In this document: positions 1-9,179 of the stretch, piece by piece
Layout: each line of letters begins with the position of its first letter
Position numbering within the stretch: position 1 is the stretch's first letter
Origin: Candidatus Poribacteria bacterium
Lineage (GTDB): Bacteria; Poribacteria; WGA-4E; WGA-3G
Assembly: GCA_028824685.1 (NCBI GenBank)
Contig: JAPPCZ010000003.1
Location: forward strand, 1-64,000
DNA length: 64,000 nucleotides
Direction: 5' to 3'
Translations under genes and position numbers: made by a program
The notes under the pieces: generated by a model
Databases searched by the model: none
What the model was told of the DNA's origin: nothing
Seen by the model: only the letters and a program-made list of their open reading frames with translations

Positions 1-149
1 TGTTTATAGAAAAAATGTTAACCTTCTCTTGAGTTCCGTAGGAACGATATGTTTACCTAATGTCTTTGTTCTCACATATCGTCCCTACGGGACTAAAGAG
101 ACCTTGTTCGATCGTGATCTATAAACATATCGTCCCTACGGGACTGAAG
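1..149. repeat. Composite palindromic repeat, forward-forward-reverse-reverse (5' end cut by window)
   Basis: Units of the form CCCGTAGGGACGATATGTTT or its variants. A forward unit with a TTCC-GTA-GGAA stem lies at 29-52, and reverse units with CCC/GGG stems lie at about 74-98 and 124-149. The first ten bases match the tail of another forward unit, so the full order is probably forward-forward-reverse-reverse, as in the clusters at 7705, 21998 and 23437. The gap before the first gene (1-290) also holds a hairpin at 188-257 and no gene that I can support. Confidence 0.85.
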
Positions 150-187
150 ACACTACCACAACAGATTTATCCGTTAAATTGACGGCT

Positions 188-257
188 GCGGGTTTCGCTT
201 CGCTCTACCCGCAGCATGCCAACAGTGCATGCTGCGTTGATTTGGACCTACGAAATA
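188..257. repeat. Interspersed double-hairpin repeat
   Basis: The first hairpin is GCGGGT/ACCCGC around TTCGCTTCGCTCT. The second has a perfect 9-bp stem (211-219 with 227-235) around the loop CAACAGT. It is followed by GTTGATTTGGACCTACGA, which recurs after a different stem at 8081-8098. Confidence 0.75.
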
Positions 258-290
258 ATGCCATATAATCATAAGGTTGAGTTAAATTGG

Positions 291-1631
291 TTAGTTATCC
301 TTTGAATCTGGAGTTGGAGTAGTAGACACTGCATCAGACTTGATTTTAATATAGGCGTTTTCAAGAAGCGAGTCAGTATAGGCAGTCCATTCTTTTTCAA
401 AAAGTTGTTGACGTAAAATAACGATAATTTGCTGCTTCTCTTGCTGAGTCAATTCGGGCATTTTGCGCTCATCAACTTTATAGATGTAGACACCAATTTC
501 GGTTTCAAATGGTTCACTGTGTTTTCCAATCTCAAGAGATTCAATAACTTTACGGGTTTTAGGATCTAATTCAGTAAGGATATGCACCCCAAGGTCACCA
601 CCCTTTTCACGAGTTTCCATATCATCTGAATGTTCCTTTGCCAAAACATCAAACTTTTCCCCAGCGTCTAATTTTTTGTAAATTTGTACTGCTCGTTCGC
701 GCGCAGCCTGTAAAGCCTCCTCACTAAATGGAAATGGAACAATCAAATGACGAAACATAATTTTCTCATCAGTCCGTGTTTCAATCATAAAAACATGGAA
801 ACCTGCTTCTGTTTCAATCGGATCGCTGACTTCCCCTGCCTTGAGTTTTGCCAGAACATTCAAAAAAGCCGCCGGATATGTGAGTATTTCAGCGGGAGTA
901 GTCTCTATGAGGGATCCTGCTTGGGAATCTGGATTTTCCTTTGAGGTAATACGGCGTGCAATCTCTTCAAACCGAGTTTTATCTGATCGTATTTCTTCAA
1001 ATGCTTGATTCACCGTATCCGCAGTTACTTTTTTGTCTTTTTCGGTCGGTTTGAAAGCAATGAATATTTGGCGCAAACTGATTCTATCAGCTTTAGTTGG
1101 AAGTTGGTCCCTGTTTTCTTCATAAAATTTCTGAATCTCACTGTCGCGCACTTGGAGCCTTGGCAAGATTCTGCCCATAACAAGTTTTTCCGCCATCAGA
1201 TCCCGTTGAATTCGTTCACGATATGCTACGATCGTCAAGCCATCACGGTTAAGCAGTTTTTTAAACTCTTCGTCTGATGAAATCTGGAATTTTGTCCTAA
1301 ACTCTTGGATATGGTTCTCAATTTCAGCATCGGTGACTTGGATCTTTAGCGTTAAAGCTGCTTCTAACAGTAGCCTTTGGCGGATGAGTCTATCAAGCAG
1401 CTCAGCCCGTTGTTTTTCAGCTTCTTTTAGTGCTTCACTTTCGGTGTATCGATGAACTTGCTGAAGTTCAAAGGCATACTCTTTAACCAATGTATCAAGT
1501 CGTCGCTTAGTAATAACATCATCGTTAACGTAGGCGATAATTTTATCGAATACCCTCGCGAACGTAGGGGTCAAACTACTGCAGATTAGCACCGTAATTA
1601 GCAATAAAAAAATGATCGTCTTAGGTTTCAT
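291..1631 (-). CDS. surA: SurA-like periplasmic chaperone / peptidyl-prolyl isomerase
   Basis: Probable periplasmic foldase for outer-membrane proteins, 446 residues. After a hydrophobic signal segment (MKPKTIIFLLLITVLICSS) comes a SurA-type N-terminal helical region (IIAYVNDDVITKRRLD). Two parvulin domains follow at roughly residues 180-285 and 295-395, then a C-terminal helix, which is the SurA architecture. The start was moved eight codons into the longest frame because GGAGG lies 7 nt before ATG at 1631, and the signal peptide then begins directly. It is first-listed but last-transcribed of three foldase genes on this strand. The second parvulin domain (FRHLIVPF, GGDLGV) looks more intact than the first. 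Whether both are catalytic is not decided by the sequence. Three foldase genes in a row suggest a heavy load of exported or beta-barrel proteins, in line with the receptors further on. Confidence 0.88.
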   Translation of the reverse strand: MKPKTIIFLLLITVLICSSLTPTFARVFDKIIAYVNDDVITKRRLDTLVKEYAFELQQVHRYTESEALKEAEKQRAELLDRLIRQRLLLEAALTLKIQVTDAEIENHIQEFRTKFQISSDEEFKKLLNRDGLTIVAYRERIQRDLMAEKLVMGRILPRLQVRDSEIQKFYEENRDQLPTKADRISLRQIFIAFKPTEKDKKVTADTVNQAFEEIRSDKTRFEEIARRITSKENPDSQAGSLIETTPAEILTYPAAFLNVLAKLKAGEVSDPIETEAGFHVFMIETRTDEKIMFRHLIVPFPFSEEALQAARERAVQIYKKLDAGEKFDVLAKEHSDDMETREKGGDLGVHILTELDPKTRKVIESLEIGKHSEPFETEIGVYIYKVDERKMPELTQQEKQQIIVILRQQLFEKEWTAYTDSLLENAYIKIKSDAVSTTPTPDSKDN

Positions 1632-1724
1632 GAGAATACCTCCACAGTGAGACAATCTGTAAAAGTAAGACGGGCGGATAGCTTAGTGCCGCCCGTACTA
1701 TCTAACAACTCTCTGAATAAGAAT

Positions 1725-2699
1725 CTATTCCTCTGGTGTTGTTTCTTCAGAAGGATTTTCAGATTCCGCTTCAACGGGTTCATCTTCCGGGATACGGTCT
1801 ATGAAGGTTTTAACTTCGGCACGTTCTCGGAGTTCGTCAATCCATGCTTGCATTTGAGCATCCCGTCCTTCCCGTTCAACTTTTCTTATGACGTTTTTAC
1901 GGACATCCTCTTCTTCAAAGGGTCTCTGAAATGCATCTCTTGCCTCTTTCTTAACAAACATCATGTAGTATTTCTCTCCCTGCACCTCAACCTCAATGAC
2001 AGATGGATGGAGTGTGTCAATCTCTGCCGCGAAGGCTGCATCCATAAAAGGTTCCGTTCCGGGAGGATAAGAGTTTTTACTAATGAAATCGGTATCACCA
2101 GGTGAGGCTGGATTTGCACCAGGTCCCACTAATTCACCTCTGTCAGAAAGTTCTTGTGCTGCGACAGCGAAATCTTTGCCCGCTTTGATTTCAGCAAAAA
2201 CCTCATCTGCACGCTCTTTGTTCATAAGCGTGATGCACATCAACTTAACCTGTGCAGGACGGACATAATCTTCTTTGTGACCATCATAATAGGCTATATA
2301 ATCATCCTCAGAAAAGAAAAGTTTGCTATCAACTTCCTGTTCTGTAATCCTGTCAACCATTAACTCATGAAGATAATCTTGGACCTTTTTGATGATTTCC
2401 TCATCCTCGTTGAGTTTCTGGTCTTTGGCAAGACTGAGAATTAAACGGCTTTCTGCCATGAGAGTCATGTATTCTTCAAGCCCCTCTTTGTCTTGGTATT
2501 GACGTTGTTTGTATTCAGGAAGTTCGCTAATTTCCTGCATCATTTCTTCAAGTGTGATTCGTTGTTTTCCGTTCCACTCGAATTCAGCGATGACAGTTCC
2601 ATCTGCCCCAATTGCTTTATCACCACAACTATATAAGAAGGGAACTGTGGCAAGAAGAGCAAATAAGAAAATGAAGGGAATACTCGTATATTTTTTCAT
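1725..2699 (-). CDS. PpiC/parvulin-type peptidyl-prolyl isomerase, lipoprotein
   Basis: Predicted membrane-anchored foldase of 324 residues. The N-terminus is a lipoprotein signal ending in the lipobox LYSC at about residues 22-25. A SurA_N/PrsA-like helical region with many charged residues follows, then a parvulin-like domain at roughly residues 145-250 (VRPAQVKLMCITL, FISKNSYPPGTEPF, VIEVEVQGEKYYMMFVKKE). The tail is acidic and low-complexity (EPVEAESENPSEETTPEE). The start ATG has AAGGAGAT 9 nt upstream. It lies 35 nt downstream of a paralogue of almost equal length and 93 nt upstream of the SurA-like gene, so the three are probably co-transcribed. The layout recalls PrsA-type lipoprotein foldases. 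The substrate is unknown. Confidence 0.85.
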   Translation of the reverse strand: MKKYTSIPFIFLFALLATVPFLYSCGDKAIGADGTVIAEFEWNGKQRITLEEMMQEISELPEYKQRQYQDKEGLEEYMTLMAESRLILSLAKDQKLNEDEEIIKKVQDYLHELMVDRITEQEVDSKLFFSEDDYIAYYDGHKEDYVRPAQVKLMCITLMNKERADEVFAEIKAGKDFAVAAQELSDRGELVGPGANPASPGDTDFISKNSYPPGTEPFMDAAFAAEIDTLHPSVIEVEVQGEKYYMMFVKKEARDAFQRPFEEEDVRKNVIRKVEREGRDAQMQAWIDELRERAEVKTFIDRIPEDEPVEAESENPSEETTPEE

Positions 2700-2734
2700 T
2701 AATACTATCTCCTTAAAAATAAATGTTATTGAAA

Positions 2735-3712
2735 CTACTCCTCAGATGTATCGGATTCCTCTTCCACTGCTTCGGGTTGAATAGGTTCAGGAATGTTCTC
2801 AGGGTAGGTTTTAAGTTTTGCCATCAGCGTGATTCCTTCAACCCATGAAAGGATACGGGATCGTTTCATCTCTCGTTGAACTTTTCGTTCAATATCGGAT
2901 CTGACTTCCTCTAATTCCTTTTGCCGTTCTGGCTGATGTTCCTCTTTACGGAAAATGAGGTAATATGTTTCTTCATTGACATCTGTTTCAAAAACAGCAT
3001 CGGTCATTTCACCATTTTCCATTTCAAAAACTGCGTCAATAAATTCAGACCAAATCGGTGATTGGTCTTTGGTAAAGAAGAACGTATTACCAGGATCTTC
3101 TTCGCTGGTGCTGCCAGGACCGTCAGCCAATTTCTTTTCCTCAAAAAGTTTCTTTGCCATTTCAACTATATCTGTTCCCGCTTTAATCTGGTCTAAAGTT
3201 TCATTGGCTAAGTCTTCGTCATCAAGGGAAATACATGTTGCTCGCACCTTAGCAGATTCAATGTATTCACTCTTGTGGATATCATAGTATAGCTTAAGGT
3301 CATCATCAGTGTAAGACACCTTTTCATCAACTTCTATTTCGGTAAGTTTTTCAACCATAAGTTGATGGGTATAATCGTCCAATTTTTTGAGGTGTTCAAG
3401 AAGTTCGTGAAAACCTGCATCCCTTGCTTGGTGCAGTTTCAGTTTTTCATCAATATAATCCTCTAAGTATTCCGCTTTACCCGCTTTCGTAGCATAATTT
3501 CGCTGGCGGTAGGTCGGCAATTCAGCAATGGCTTCTTCCAGTTCTGCAAGAGAAATCTGGTGGAGTTCACCATCCCACTTGTATTCAGCAATAATGAGCT
3601 GGCTCTTGTCAACCTCTTCTGGTGCAGATTCGTGGTTGTCGGAACGGACAAGAGACCACGTGAGCAGACAAGTTGTAACAACTGCTGCGACAACAACAAT
3701 ATTTTTTTTCAC
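2735..3712 (-). CDS. PpiC/parvulin-type foldase, paralogue of the next gene
   Basis: 325-residue exported protein with a GTG start. AAAGGAG lies 9 nt before GTG at 3712. A hydrophobic N-terminus (KKNIVVVAAVVTTCLLTWSL) is a signal peptide or anchor. A cysteine is present but without a clear lipobox, unlike the paralogue. The body shares with that paralogue a TYRQRNYATK/EYKQRQYQDK-type helix, a VDEKVSYTDDDLKLYYD segment before the parvulin domain, and an acidic tail. The parvulin signature is weak: the GP..S/E loop is present (DGPGSTSEEDPGN) but the catalytic core is divergent, so a chaperone role without isomerase activity is possible. It probably arose by duplication and is the promoter-proximal gene of the three-gene foldase set. 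Confidence 0.8.
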   Translation of the reverse strand: MKKNIVVVAAVVTTCLLTWSLVRSDNHESAPEEVDKSQLIIAEYKWDGELHQISLAELEEAIAELPTYRQRNYATKAGKAEYLEDYIDEKLKLHQARDAGFHELLEHLKKLDDYTHQLMVEKLTEIEVDEKVSYTDDDLKLYYDIHKSEYIESAKVRATCISLDDEDLANETLDQIKAGTDIVEMAKKLFEEKKLADGPGSTSEEDPGNTFFFTKDQSPIWSEFIDAVFEMENGEMTDAVFETDVNEETYYLIFRKEEHQPERQKELEEVRSDIERKVQREMKRSRILSWVEGITLMAKLKTYPENIPEPIQPEAVEEESDTSEE

Positions 3713-3736
3713 TTTGGAATTCTCCTTTCAATATTT

Positions 3737-3855
3737 GTAGGAGCGATCTCCGAATCGCTACCAAACTCAATGTTAGTCGGAAATCGGAGTTCCCTCCCGC
3801 CAAATCATGCAGAATACCAAACGCGTATTCTGCCAAGCGCATTTGGCGTTGATTC
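3737..3855. repeat. Imperfect palindrome plus 9-bp hairpin repeat
   Basis: One copy of the family beginning GTAGGAGCGATCTCCGAATC, with its partner arm AATCGGAGTTCCCTCC (3737-3801). It is followed directly by a hairpin with a 9-bp stem (3809-3817 with 3825-3833), the loop CAAACGC, and the GTTGATT tail of the variable-stem family. It separates the foldase set from mfd. Confidence 0.75.
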
Positions 3856-3897
3856 ACAAATCAAAATGTAAAGTTAATTGTAAAATTTACCATATAT

Positions 3898-6800
3898 TCA
3901 ATCAGAAACAATAAATATACTTAAAATTCGTTGTAATTCGGTTAATAACTTTTTGCCAGTTAGATTTTCTATACCAACCATCAGTTGCGCTGGTGGACGT
4001 AATTCAAGTTGTGGATTTTCCTGAACTGTCTCAACGAACCGTGCCACATCTATTCGCGGCTTGTGTTCATCAAAGGTTACTTTAATACGATTACCACCTG
4101 CCACAATGGCTGTAATACCGAGCTTTTGACAAAGCTGTTTGATACTTGAGATTTCAAGTAACATCTCAACAGGTTCTGGTATATCTCCATACCTGTCCTT
4201 AAGTTCGTTGGTCAATTCGTGCTTATCAGTATCAGTTTTTAGTGCTGAAATTTTCTTGTAGATAGATATTTTCTGGCGGCTGTCAGGGATATAGTCGTCA
4301 GGGAGAAATGCTTCTATAGGTAAATTGATACTGGTTTCTATTTCTTCTTCAACCTTTTCACCTTTTAGTTTTCGGACAGCGTCATCAAGTAGTTTACAGT
4401 AGAGTTCGTAACCAACATTTGTAATATGTCCATGTTGTTGTGCTCCGAGTATGTTTCCCGCCCCTCGTATTTCTAAATCTCTCAGTGCGATTTTGAAACC
4501 GGAGCCGAGATCTGTAAATTCTTCTATGACACGGAGGCGTTTCTGTGCACCTTCAGTAATCGGTTTATCTTGTGGGTAGAAAAGGTAACCGTAAGCCTGT
4601 TCATCAGCGCGTCCAACCCGACCACGGAGTTGATATAACTGTGCTAATCCGAAAGCATCTGCTCTATTTATCATAATGGTATTAACGTTAGGAATGTCTA
4701 ATCCTGATTCAATAATCATGGTACAGACAAGGATATCGTGTTTATGACGGACAAACTCTAACATGACGTTTTCCAATTCGCGTTCAGGCATTTGTCCGTG
4801 AGCGATAGCAACGCGTGCATTCGGAACAAGTTCTTGTATGGTTTTGGCGATAATTGCGATATTCTGAACACGGTTGTGGACGAAAAAAACTTGTCCGTCT
4901 CTTGCTAACTCATTCATAATAGCATCTCGGATTATCTTAGAATTATAAGGCATAACATGCGTTTGAATCGGTAAACGGTTCGCTGGAGGTGTATTGATAA
5001 TACTGAAATCCCTGATACCAACAAGCGACATGTGTAAAGTACGCGGAATCGGCGTAGCAGTAAGCGTGAGAACATCTACTGTTTCTTTAAACTGCTTGAT
5101 TTTTTCTTTGTGCTTCACACCAAAGCGGTGCTCTTCATCAACGATGAGCAGTCCGAGATTGTCAAAAGAAACAGTATCGGAAAGCAGTGAGTGCGTGCCG
5201 ATAACAATGTCTACGGCACCATCTGCAAGTCTCTCTTTAACAGATTTTATCTCCTTTTGGCTGCGGAAACGGTTTAACATTTCAATGTGGATAGGGAATG
5301 GTTTGAAACGTTTTTCAAAGGTGTCGTAGTGCTGCAGTGCAAGTATAGTTGTTGGTACAAGTAGTGCCACCTGCTTTTCTGCCATTACCGCTTTGAATGC
5401 AGCACGCAATGCAACTTCGGTCTTACCGTAACCAACATCTCCGCAGATGAGCCGATCCATCGGTCTTTCAGTCTCCATATCAGTTTTAACGTCTTCAATG
5501 GCTTGGAGTTGGTCATCCGTTTCTTGAAAAGGAAAGAGTGCTTCAAATTCACCTTCCCACGGCACTTCTGCTGGAAAACCGTAGCCTTCATTCGCTTGCC
5601 GAGCAGCGTATAGTTTTAGCAGCTCACCTGCCATCTCTTCAACAGCAGCTTTAGCACGTCCCTTCTTCGTTTGCCAAGATTTACCACCAAGATGATCTAT
5701 GTTCGGTTGATATGATTCATCTTTGTTTCCAATATACTTCTGAACAAGGTCAACTTGGTAGGTTGGTACATAGAGTTTGTCATCTTCCTTATACTTAAGA
5801 ATGAGGAAATCTTGAGATTGACCGTCTATATCCATACGGCGAATGCCTTCGTAAATTGCGATGCCGTGAGAAATGTGAACAACGTAGTCTCCAACCTTCA
5901 TGTCTACAAGGCTTAAAATAGGCGCACCGTTTTTGTAGCGTTTTGGTGAGGCAACTCGCCGCTGACGATTACCAAAAATCTCATTTTCTGAGATGACAAC
6001 AAGTTTGAGAGATTCACTCAGAAAACCTTCTGAGATAAACCCGACAGATACAGAAATTTGCTCAGGTGGTAGTTCGCGCTCAATTAACATCTCTAATACC
6101 CGTTTTGACTGCTGCGGTGTTTCACAGAAAACGTTGACAAAATACCCTTTAACTGACCACCTTTTGATATAATCAATGACCATCTGGTAGTTACCCCTAC
6201 CGAGTCCGAGTGATTCCATATCAAAATCTACTTCTGAGACATCCGTTGATTCATTTAAATCAGCTTCTTGTTCGGATGCTAAAGACGCTAAAGAGATAGG
6301 AATGCTTGTGTAGTTCTCCAATTCAGACTGAAGCGTATCAACGGAAATCAACAGATTTTCAAGAGTAGGCATCAATTTACCTTCTGCCAATCTCCGATCA
6401 TATATTTCCTGTAATTGATCGTGCATCTGTTCTGCTTCTCGTGTTTGCCACCGCGGTTCCACCATAACAACAATTGTTTCATCTGGCATGTAATCGGTCA
6501 ATAGTTCTGTTTGCGGAAATAGCATAGGTAGAAATGCTTCAATCCCGTCAATCTCAACGGGCGGTTCTTCAATTACATCCAGACTTTTGGACTGTGCCCG
6601 TTTAAGAAAATCTTCTAAGAGCTGCGTCATCTCCCGAATGGTATTTATGAAATCCGGAGAATTTTCTGTTTGTTTCATCAGTTGTTCGGTTTGTGATTTC
6701 CAATGCGGCATAGAGATGTCAGCGAGGCAAACTTCAGACATCGGTGTGATAACAACTGATTTTTTTTGCTCAATTGAAACTTGTGAGGTCGGGTCGAATA

Positions 6801-7488
6801 GGCGAATGTCATCCAGTTCATCTCCAAAAAAATCAAGCCGAACAGGAGCATCGGAGGTAAGCGGATACACATCTAAAATATCCCCTCTGTGTGCAAATTC
6901 ACCCTTTACTTCGACCAATTCAACTTGTCGGTATCCGCTGCGAATGAGAAATGTAACAAGATCATAGAACTCTATCTCATCACCAATTTCAATAGTGCGA
7001 CATGCTGAAGTTAATGTATCACGTAGTGGGAGTTTGTAGGATAACCCTCTGACAGTGGTAAACACGACACTATGTGGGGTGATCAGAGAAGCATCAGTTT
7101 CTGGATTGCTATTTTTCTTTGCAATAAGACTATGCAGACAACGCATCCGATCAACGCAGATGTTTTTGCTTGGTGAGACACCTTCAAAAAGTGTATTTTG
7201 CCACGCGGGAAAGAGATGTAAGTCAATTTGTGGAACAGTTGGTTCAGCATTCCCGTGTTGAGAACTGTGGTCATGAAACGCGCGCACCTCCTCCAACACC
7301 TGTTCTGCTTCTCGGTGTGAGGGAAATACGATGAGGAAAGATCTGTTTGGGAAATCTTCTATTAGCGTCGCCAAAAAATAAGAAGTTGAAGCGTTGAGTA
7401 ATCCTCTGAGCCAGGGAGGATCTTCTCCATTCTTAAGGCATTCAATCAATTTCTGATAATTTTTAGTTTTTCGTAAATACTCTTGCAC
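3898..7488 (-). CDS. mfd: Transcription-repair coupling factor Mfd
   Basis: Full-length Mfd (1196 residues; the family is usually about 1150). It removes RNA polymerase stalled at DNA lesions and recruits UvrA. A UvrB-like N-terminal half is followed by the RNA-polymerase-interacting CarD/RID domain at about residues 528-590 (MKVGDYVVHISHGIAIYEG). The superfamily-2 translocase has Walker A GDVGYGKTE near residue 682, DEEH near 783, and motif III TATPIPRTLHMSL. Motif VI is QLRGRVGRADEQAYGYLFY, and a C-terminal TRCF domain follows. GTG start at 7488, with AAGGA 7 nt upstream. The neighbouring SurA-like and parvulin genes on the same strand are separated by about 185 nt of repeats, so mfd may not be co-transcribed with them. 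Confidence 0.97.
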   Translation of the reverse strand: MQEYLRKTKNYQKLIECLKNGEDPPWLRGLLNASTSYFLATLIEDFPNRSFLIVFPSHREAEQVLEEVRAFHDHSSQHGNAEPTVPQIDLHLFPAWQNTLFEGVSPSKNICVDRMRCLHSLIAKKNSNPETDASLITPHSVVFTTVRGLSYKLPLRDTLTSACRTIEIGDEIEFYDLVTFLIRSGYRQVELVEVKGEFAHRGDILDVYPLTSDAPVRLDFFGDELDDIRLFDPTSQVSIEQKKSVVITPMSEVCLADISMPHWKSQTEQLMKQTENSPDFINTIREMTQLLEDFLKRAQSKSLDVIEEPPVEIDGIEAFLPMLFPQTELLTDYMPDETIVVMVEPRWQTREAEQMHDQLQEIYDRRLAEGKLMPTLENLLISVDTLQSELENYTSIPISLASLASEQEADLNESTDVSEVDFDMESLGLGRGNYQMVIDYIKRWSVKGYFVNVFCETPQQSKRVLEMLIERELPPEQISVSVGFISEGFLSESLKLVVISENEIFGNRQRRVASPKRYKNGAPILSLVDMKVGDYVVHISHGIAIYEGIRRMDIDGQSQDFLILKYKEDDKLYVPTYQVDLVQKYIGNKDESYQPNIDHLGGKSWQTKKGRAKAAVEEMAGELLKLYAARQANEGYGFPAEVPWEGEFEALFPFQETDDQLQAIEDVKTDMETERPMDRLICGDVGYGKTEVALRAAFKAVMAEKQVALLVPTTILALQHYDTFEKRFKPFPIHIEMLNRFRSQKEIKSVKERLADGAVDIVIGTHSLLSDTVSFDNLGLLIVDEEHRFGVKHKEKIKQFKETVDVLTLTATPIPRTLHMSLVGIRDFSIINTPPANRLPIQTHVMPYNSKIIRDAIMNELARDGQVFFVHNRVQNIAIIAKTIQELVPNARVAIAHGQMPERELENVMLEFVRHKHDILVCTMIIESGLDIPNVNTIMINRADAFGLAQLYQLRGRVGRADEQAYGYLFYPQDKPITEGAQKRLRVIEEFTDLGSGFKIALRDLEIRGAGNILGAQQHGHITNVGYELYCKLLDDAVRKLKGEKVEEEIETSINLPIEAFLPDDYIPDSRQKISIYKKISALKTDTDKHELTNELKDRYGDIPEPVEMLLEISSIKQLCQKLGITAIVAGGNRIKVTFDEHKPRIDVARFVETVQENPQLELRPPAQLMVGIENLTGKKLLTELQRILSIFIVSD

Positions 7489-7562
7489 GAACCGTTCCTT
7501 GTTGTTCGATAACTGGATTATAAAATGTATGTTTTTCGCTTCTATGGTAGTAATTTGTAGTT

Positions 7563-7620
7563 CGGGTAGAGCGAAGCGAAACCCATAAATTAACGCTATG
7601 AATACCTTTATGGCATTCAG
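7563..7620. repeat. Partial copy of the double-hairpin repeat
   Basis: GGGTAGAGCGAAGCGAAACCC, the reverse orientation of the 188 copy, followed by an imperfect hairpin whose arms are GCTATGAATA and GGCATTCAGC. The 7489-8202 gap between mfd and the DUF3108-like gene is entirely repeats. I found no gene in it. Confidence 0.6.
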
Positions 7621-7704
7621 CGGGTGTCAACTTAAGAAAATATTTCTTGTTCTAAAACCCTTCTGAATTGGTTTGACGATTGGGAATGTCCACATTTCAC
7701 ATTT

Positions 7705-7877
7705 CAGTCCCGTAGGGACGATATGTTTATAGAAAAATGAAATAAACGCCCTCTTTAGTCCCGTAGGGACGATATGTGGATACTAATGACAAGTCCATAA
7801 ACATTGCGTCCCTACGGGACTAAAAAGGTGAGTTGAACATAATTCTATAAATATTGCGTCCCTACGGGACTAAAGAA
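7705..7877. repeat. Composite palindromic repeat, forward-forward-reverse-reverse
   Basis: Four units with the same TCCC-GTA-GGGA hairpin core. Two are forward (from 7705 and 7753, both continuing GACGATATGT) and two reverse (ending near 7821 and 7871, GTCCCTACGGGACTAAA). Unit spacing is about 48-50 nt. The units can pair individually, or as nested arms of one large foldback. Confidence 0.9.
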
Positions 7878-7916
7878 GGTTACCATGTTTAGAAAATCCT
7901 TAAGTTAACAGTTATG

Positions 7917-8100
7917 GGTAGAGCGAAGTGAAACCCGACATGTTGGGACTGAGATACTTTTCAAAACTTGCTTGGACTGTTCCTGTGATTTCCTTGAAAC
8001 CCGCCAGGTTTGACTTGAAATCTTGATATTGTCGGGTTTCGCTGCGCTCTACCCGCTGAATGCCCAAAAGAGCATTCAGCGTTGATTTGGACCTACGAAC
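7917..8100. repeat. Interspersed double-hairpin repeat
   Basis: GGGTAGAGCGAAGTGAAACCCGAC at 7917 and its reverse complement at about 8033 flank a 90-nt spacer. They are followed by a hairpin with a perfect 9-bp stem (8055-8063 with 8072-8080), the loop CCAAAAGA, and the tail GTTGATTTGGACCTACGA. The stem differs from the copy at 211 on both arms. Confidence 0.75.
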
Positions 8101-8202
8101 TTTAGATTTATTAGACCAATTACCACTCACAATTAAACGTAATAATGTCTTCTATAAAACAATAGAATGGTTCTGTCTTTTCACATCTAATAACCGAACT
8201 GT

Positions 8203-9036
8203 TTATCTTATAAATTCAATTTTTTCAAGGTTTGCTTTCATTTTACCAATTTTTGCTTCTGCCTCAATTTTGACAGGGATATGGCGAGGATCATCGGTCA
8301 ACCAGAGTTGATAACCGTGTGAGGTGCGGACCACAAGTGTTCTGACACGACCTAAGCCTTTGACCTTTAACACTTCCCCCTGTCTTACACTAATGCTTAC
8401 TTTTGCGACCTTAGCTTTGCTAATTAGCGGGAAGAAGTAAGTTTCGCCTGGCACCAATTTTTTACACCGAAGAAAGTAGATCATAGAAAGTTCATCTTGT
8501 GTGCCGAATGGGGTTTCTATCATTTTTTTCTCATGTTTCTCTGGTGCTTTTGAGTTATGCTGCGAGATTTTTTTATATTCCGTTTCTCTGTCTTGAAAAT
8601 TGATCTCAACGCGGGCTCTATATTTTTTATCCTGAAGTTGGTTTCTGAAACTAAGTGGAAAGTACCCTACAGTGTTCAGAAAAGTAGACTGACGATTCTG
8701 AAAACGGTGTATTCTGGAGGCGACAGCACTTGTTTTTACTTGAGAGGTAATATGATATACCCTTTTCCTGTTAAACGACATCTTCCTCTCAATATGGTCA
8801 ACTCGTTTTCCGGCAGAAACTGGAACCCATGATACCTTGATATTGTATGTTAATCTTTCACCGACCCTCAGCGGATTTTGAGAAACGTCTTGAACATCTA
8901 TAAGTGGGATTTCCCCATTTTTCTCGTTGTTCGCATTGCCACTTGCTGTTTTTGCATCTTCAGAAAGTATATCGGATATTGGTAGACTTATCCCTATAAA
9001 TAAAAAAATGATTAACAAACACTTCGCATAATTCAC
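8203..9036 (-). CDS. DUF3108-like exported protein
   Basis: 277-residue envelope protein of unknown function. A signal peptide (about residues 1-25) is followed by a region with the usual DUF3108 pattern: NPLRVGERLTYNIKVSWVPV, internal basic beta strands, and the end motif YQLWLTDDPRHIPVKIEAE. GTG start at 9036, with CTGGAG 8 nt upstream. DUF3108 proteins are secreted and often sit near cell-envelope genes; no reaction is established. It shares its strand with the DUF5683-like and fibronectin-III lipoprotein genes upstream, with gaps of about 145-160 nt, so a loose envelope operon is possible. Confidence 0.75.
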   Translation of the reverse strand: MNYAKCLLIIFLFIGISLPISDILSEDAKTASGNANNEKNGEIPLIDVQDVSQNPLRVGERLTYNIKVSWVPVSAGKRVDHIERKMSFNRKRVYHITSQVKTSAVASRIHRFQNRQSTFLNTVGYFPLSFRNQLQDKKYRARVEINFQDRETEYKKISQHNSKAPEKHEKKMIETPFGTQDELSMIYFLRCKKLVPGETYFFPLISKAKVAKVSISVRQGEVLKVKGLGRVRTLVVRTSHGYQLWLTDDPRHIPVKIEAEAKIGKMKANLEKIEFIR

Positions 9037-9179
9037 ATTAACAACTCCAGAGATATGTCCATCTCTTATACATCAAGAACTGATTTTCATTTGCGAGGTG
9101 TCCTAACAGAAAATAGATGTCAGCCAAGATATAAGACATCATTGATTTTATCAACAACACAACATTGATCGCAGACAAA

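Noticed and set aside
3809..3855. Integron attC site (because of stem-loops with a GTTGATT tail)
   Set aside because: The attC core GTTRRRY does not fit GTTGATT, and there is no integron integrase or gene-cassette pattern.
7705..7877. CRISPR array
   Set aside because: Repeats lie in both orientations, spacers are not of uniform size or unique, and no cas genes are near. It is a composite hairpin element.
7912..8130. 72-codon open frame in the repeat-rich gap
   Set aside because: It lies wholly in the double-hairpin repeat; its codons are repeat sequence.
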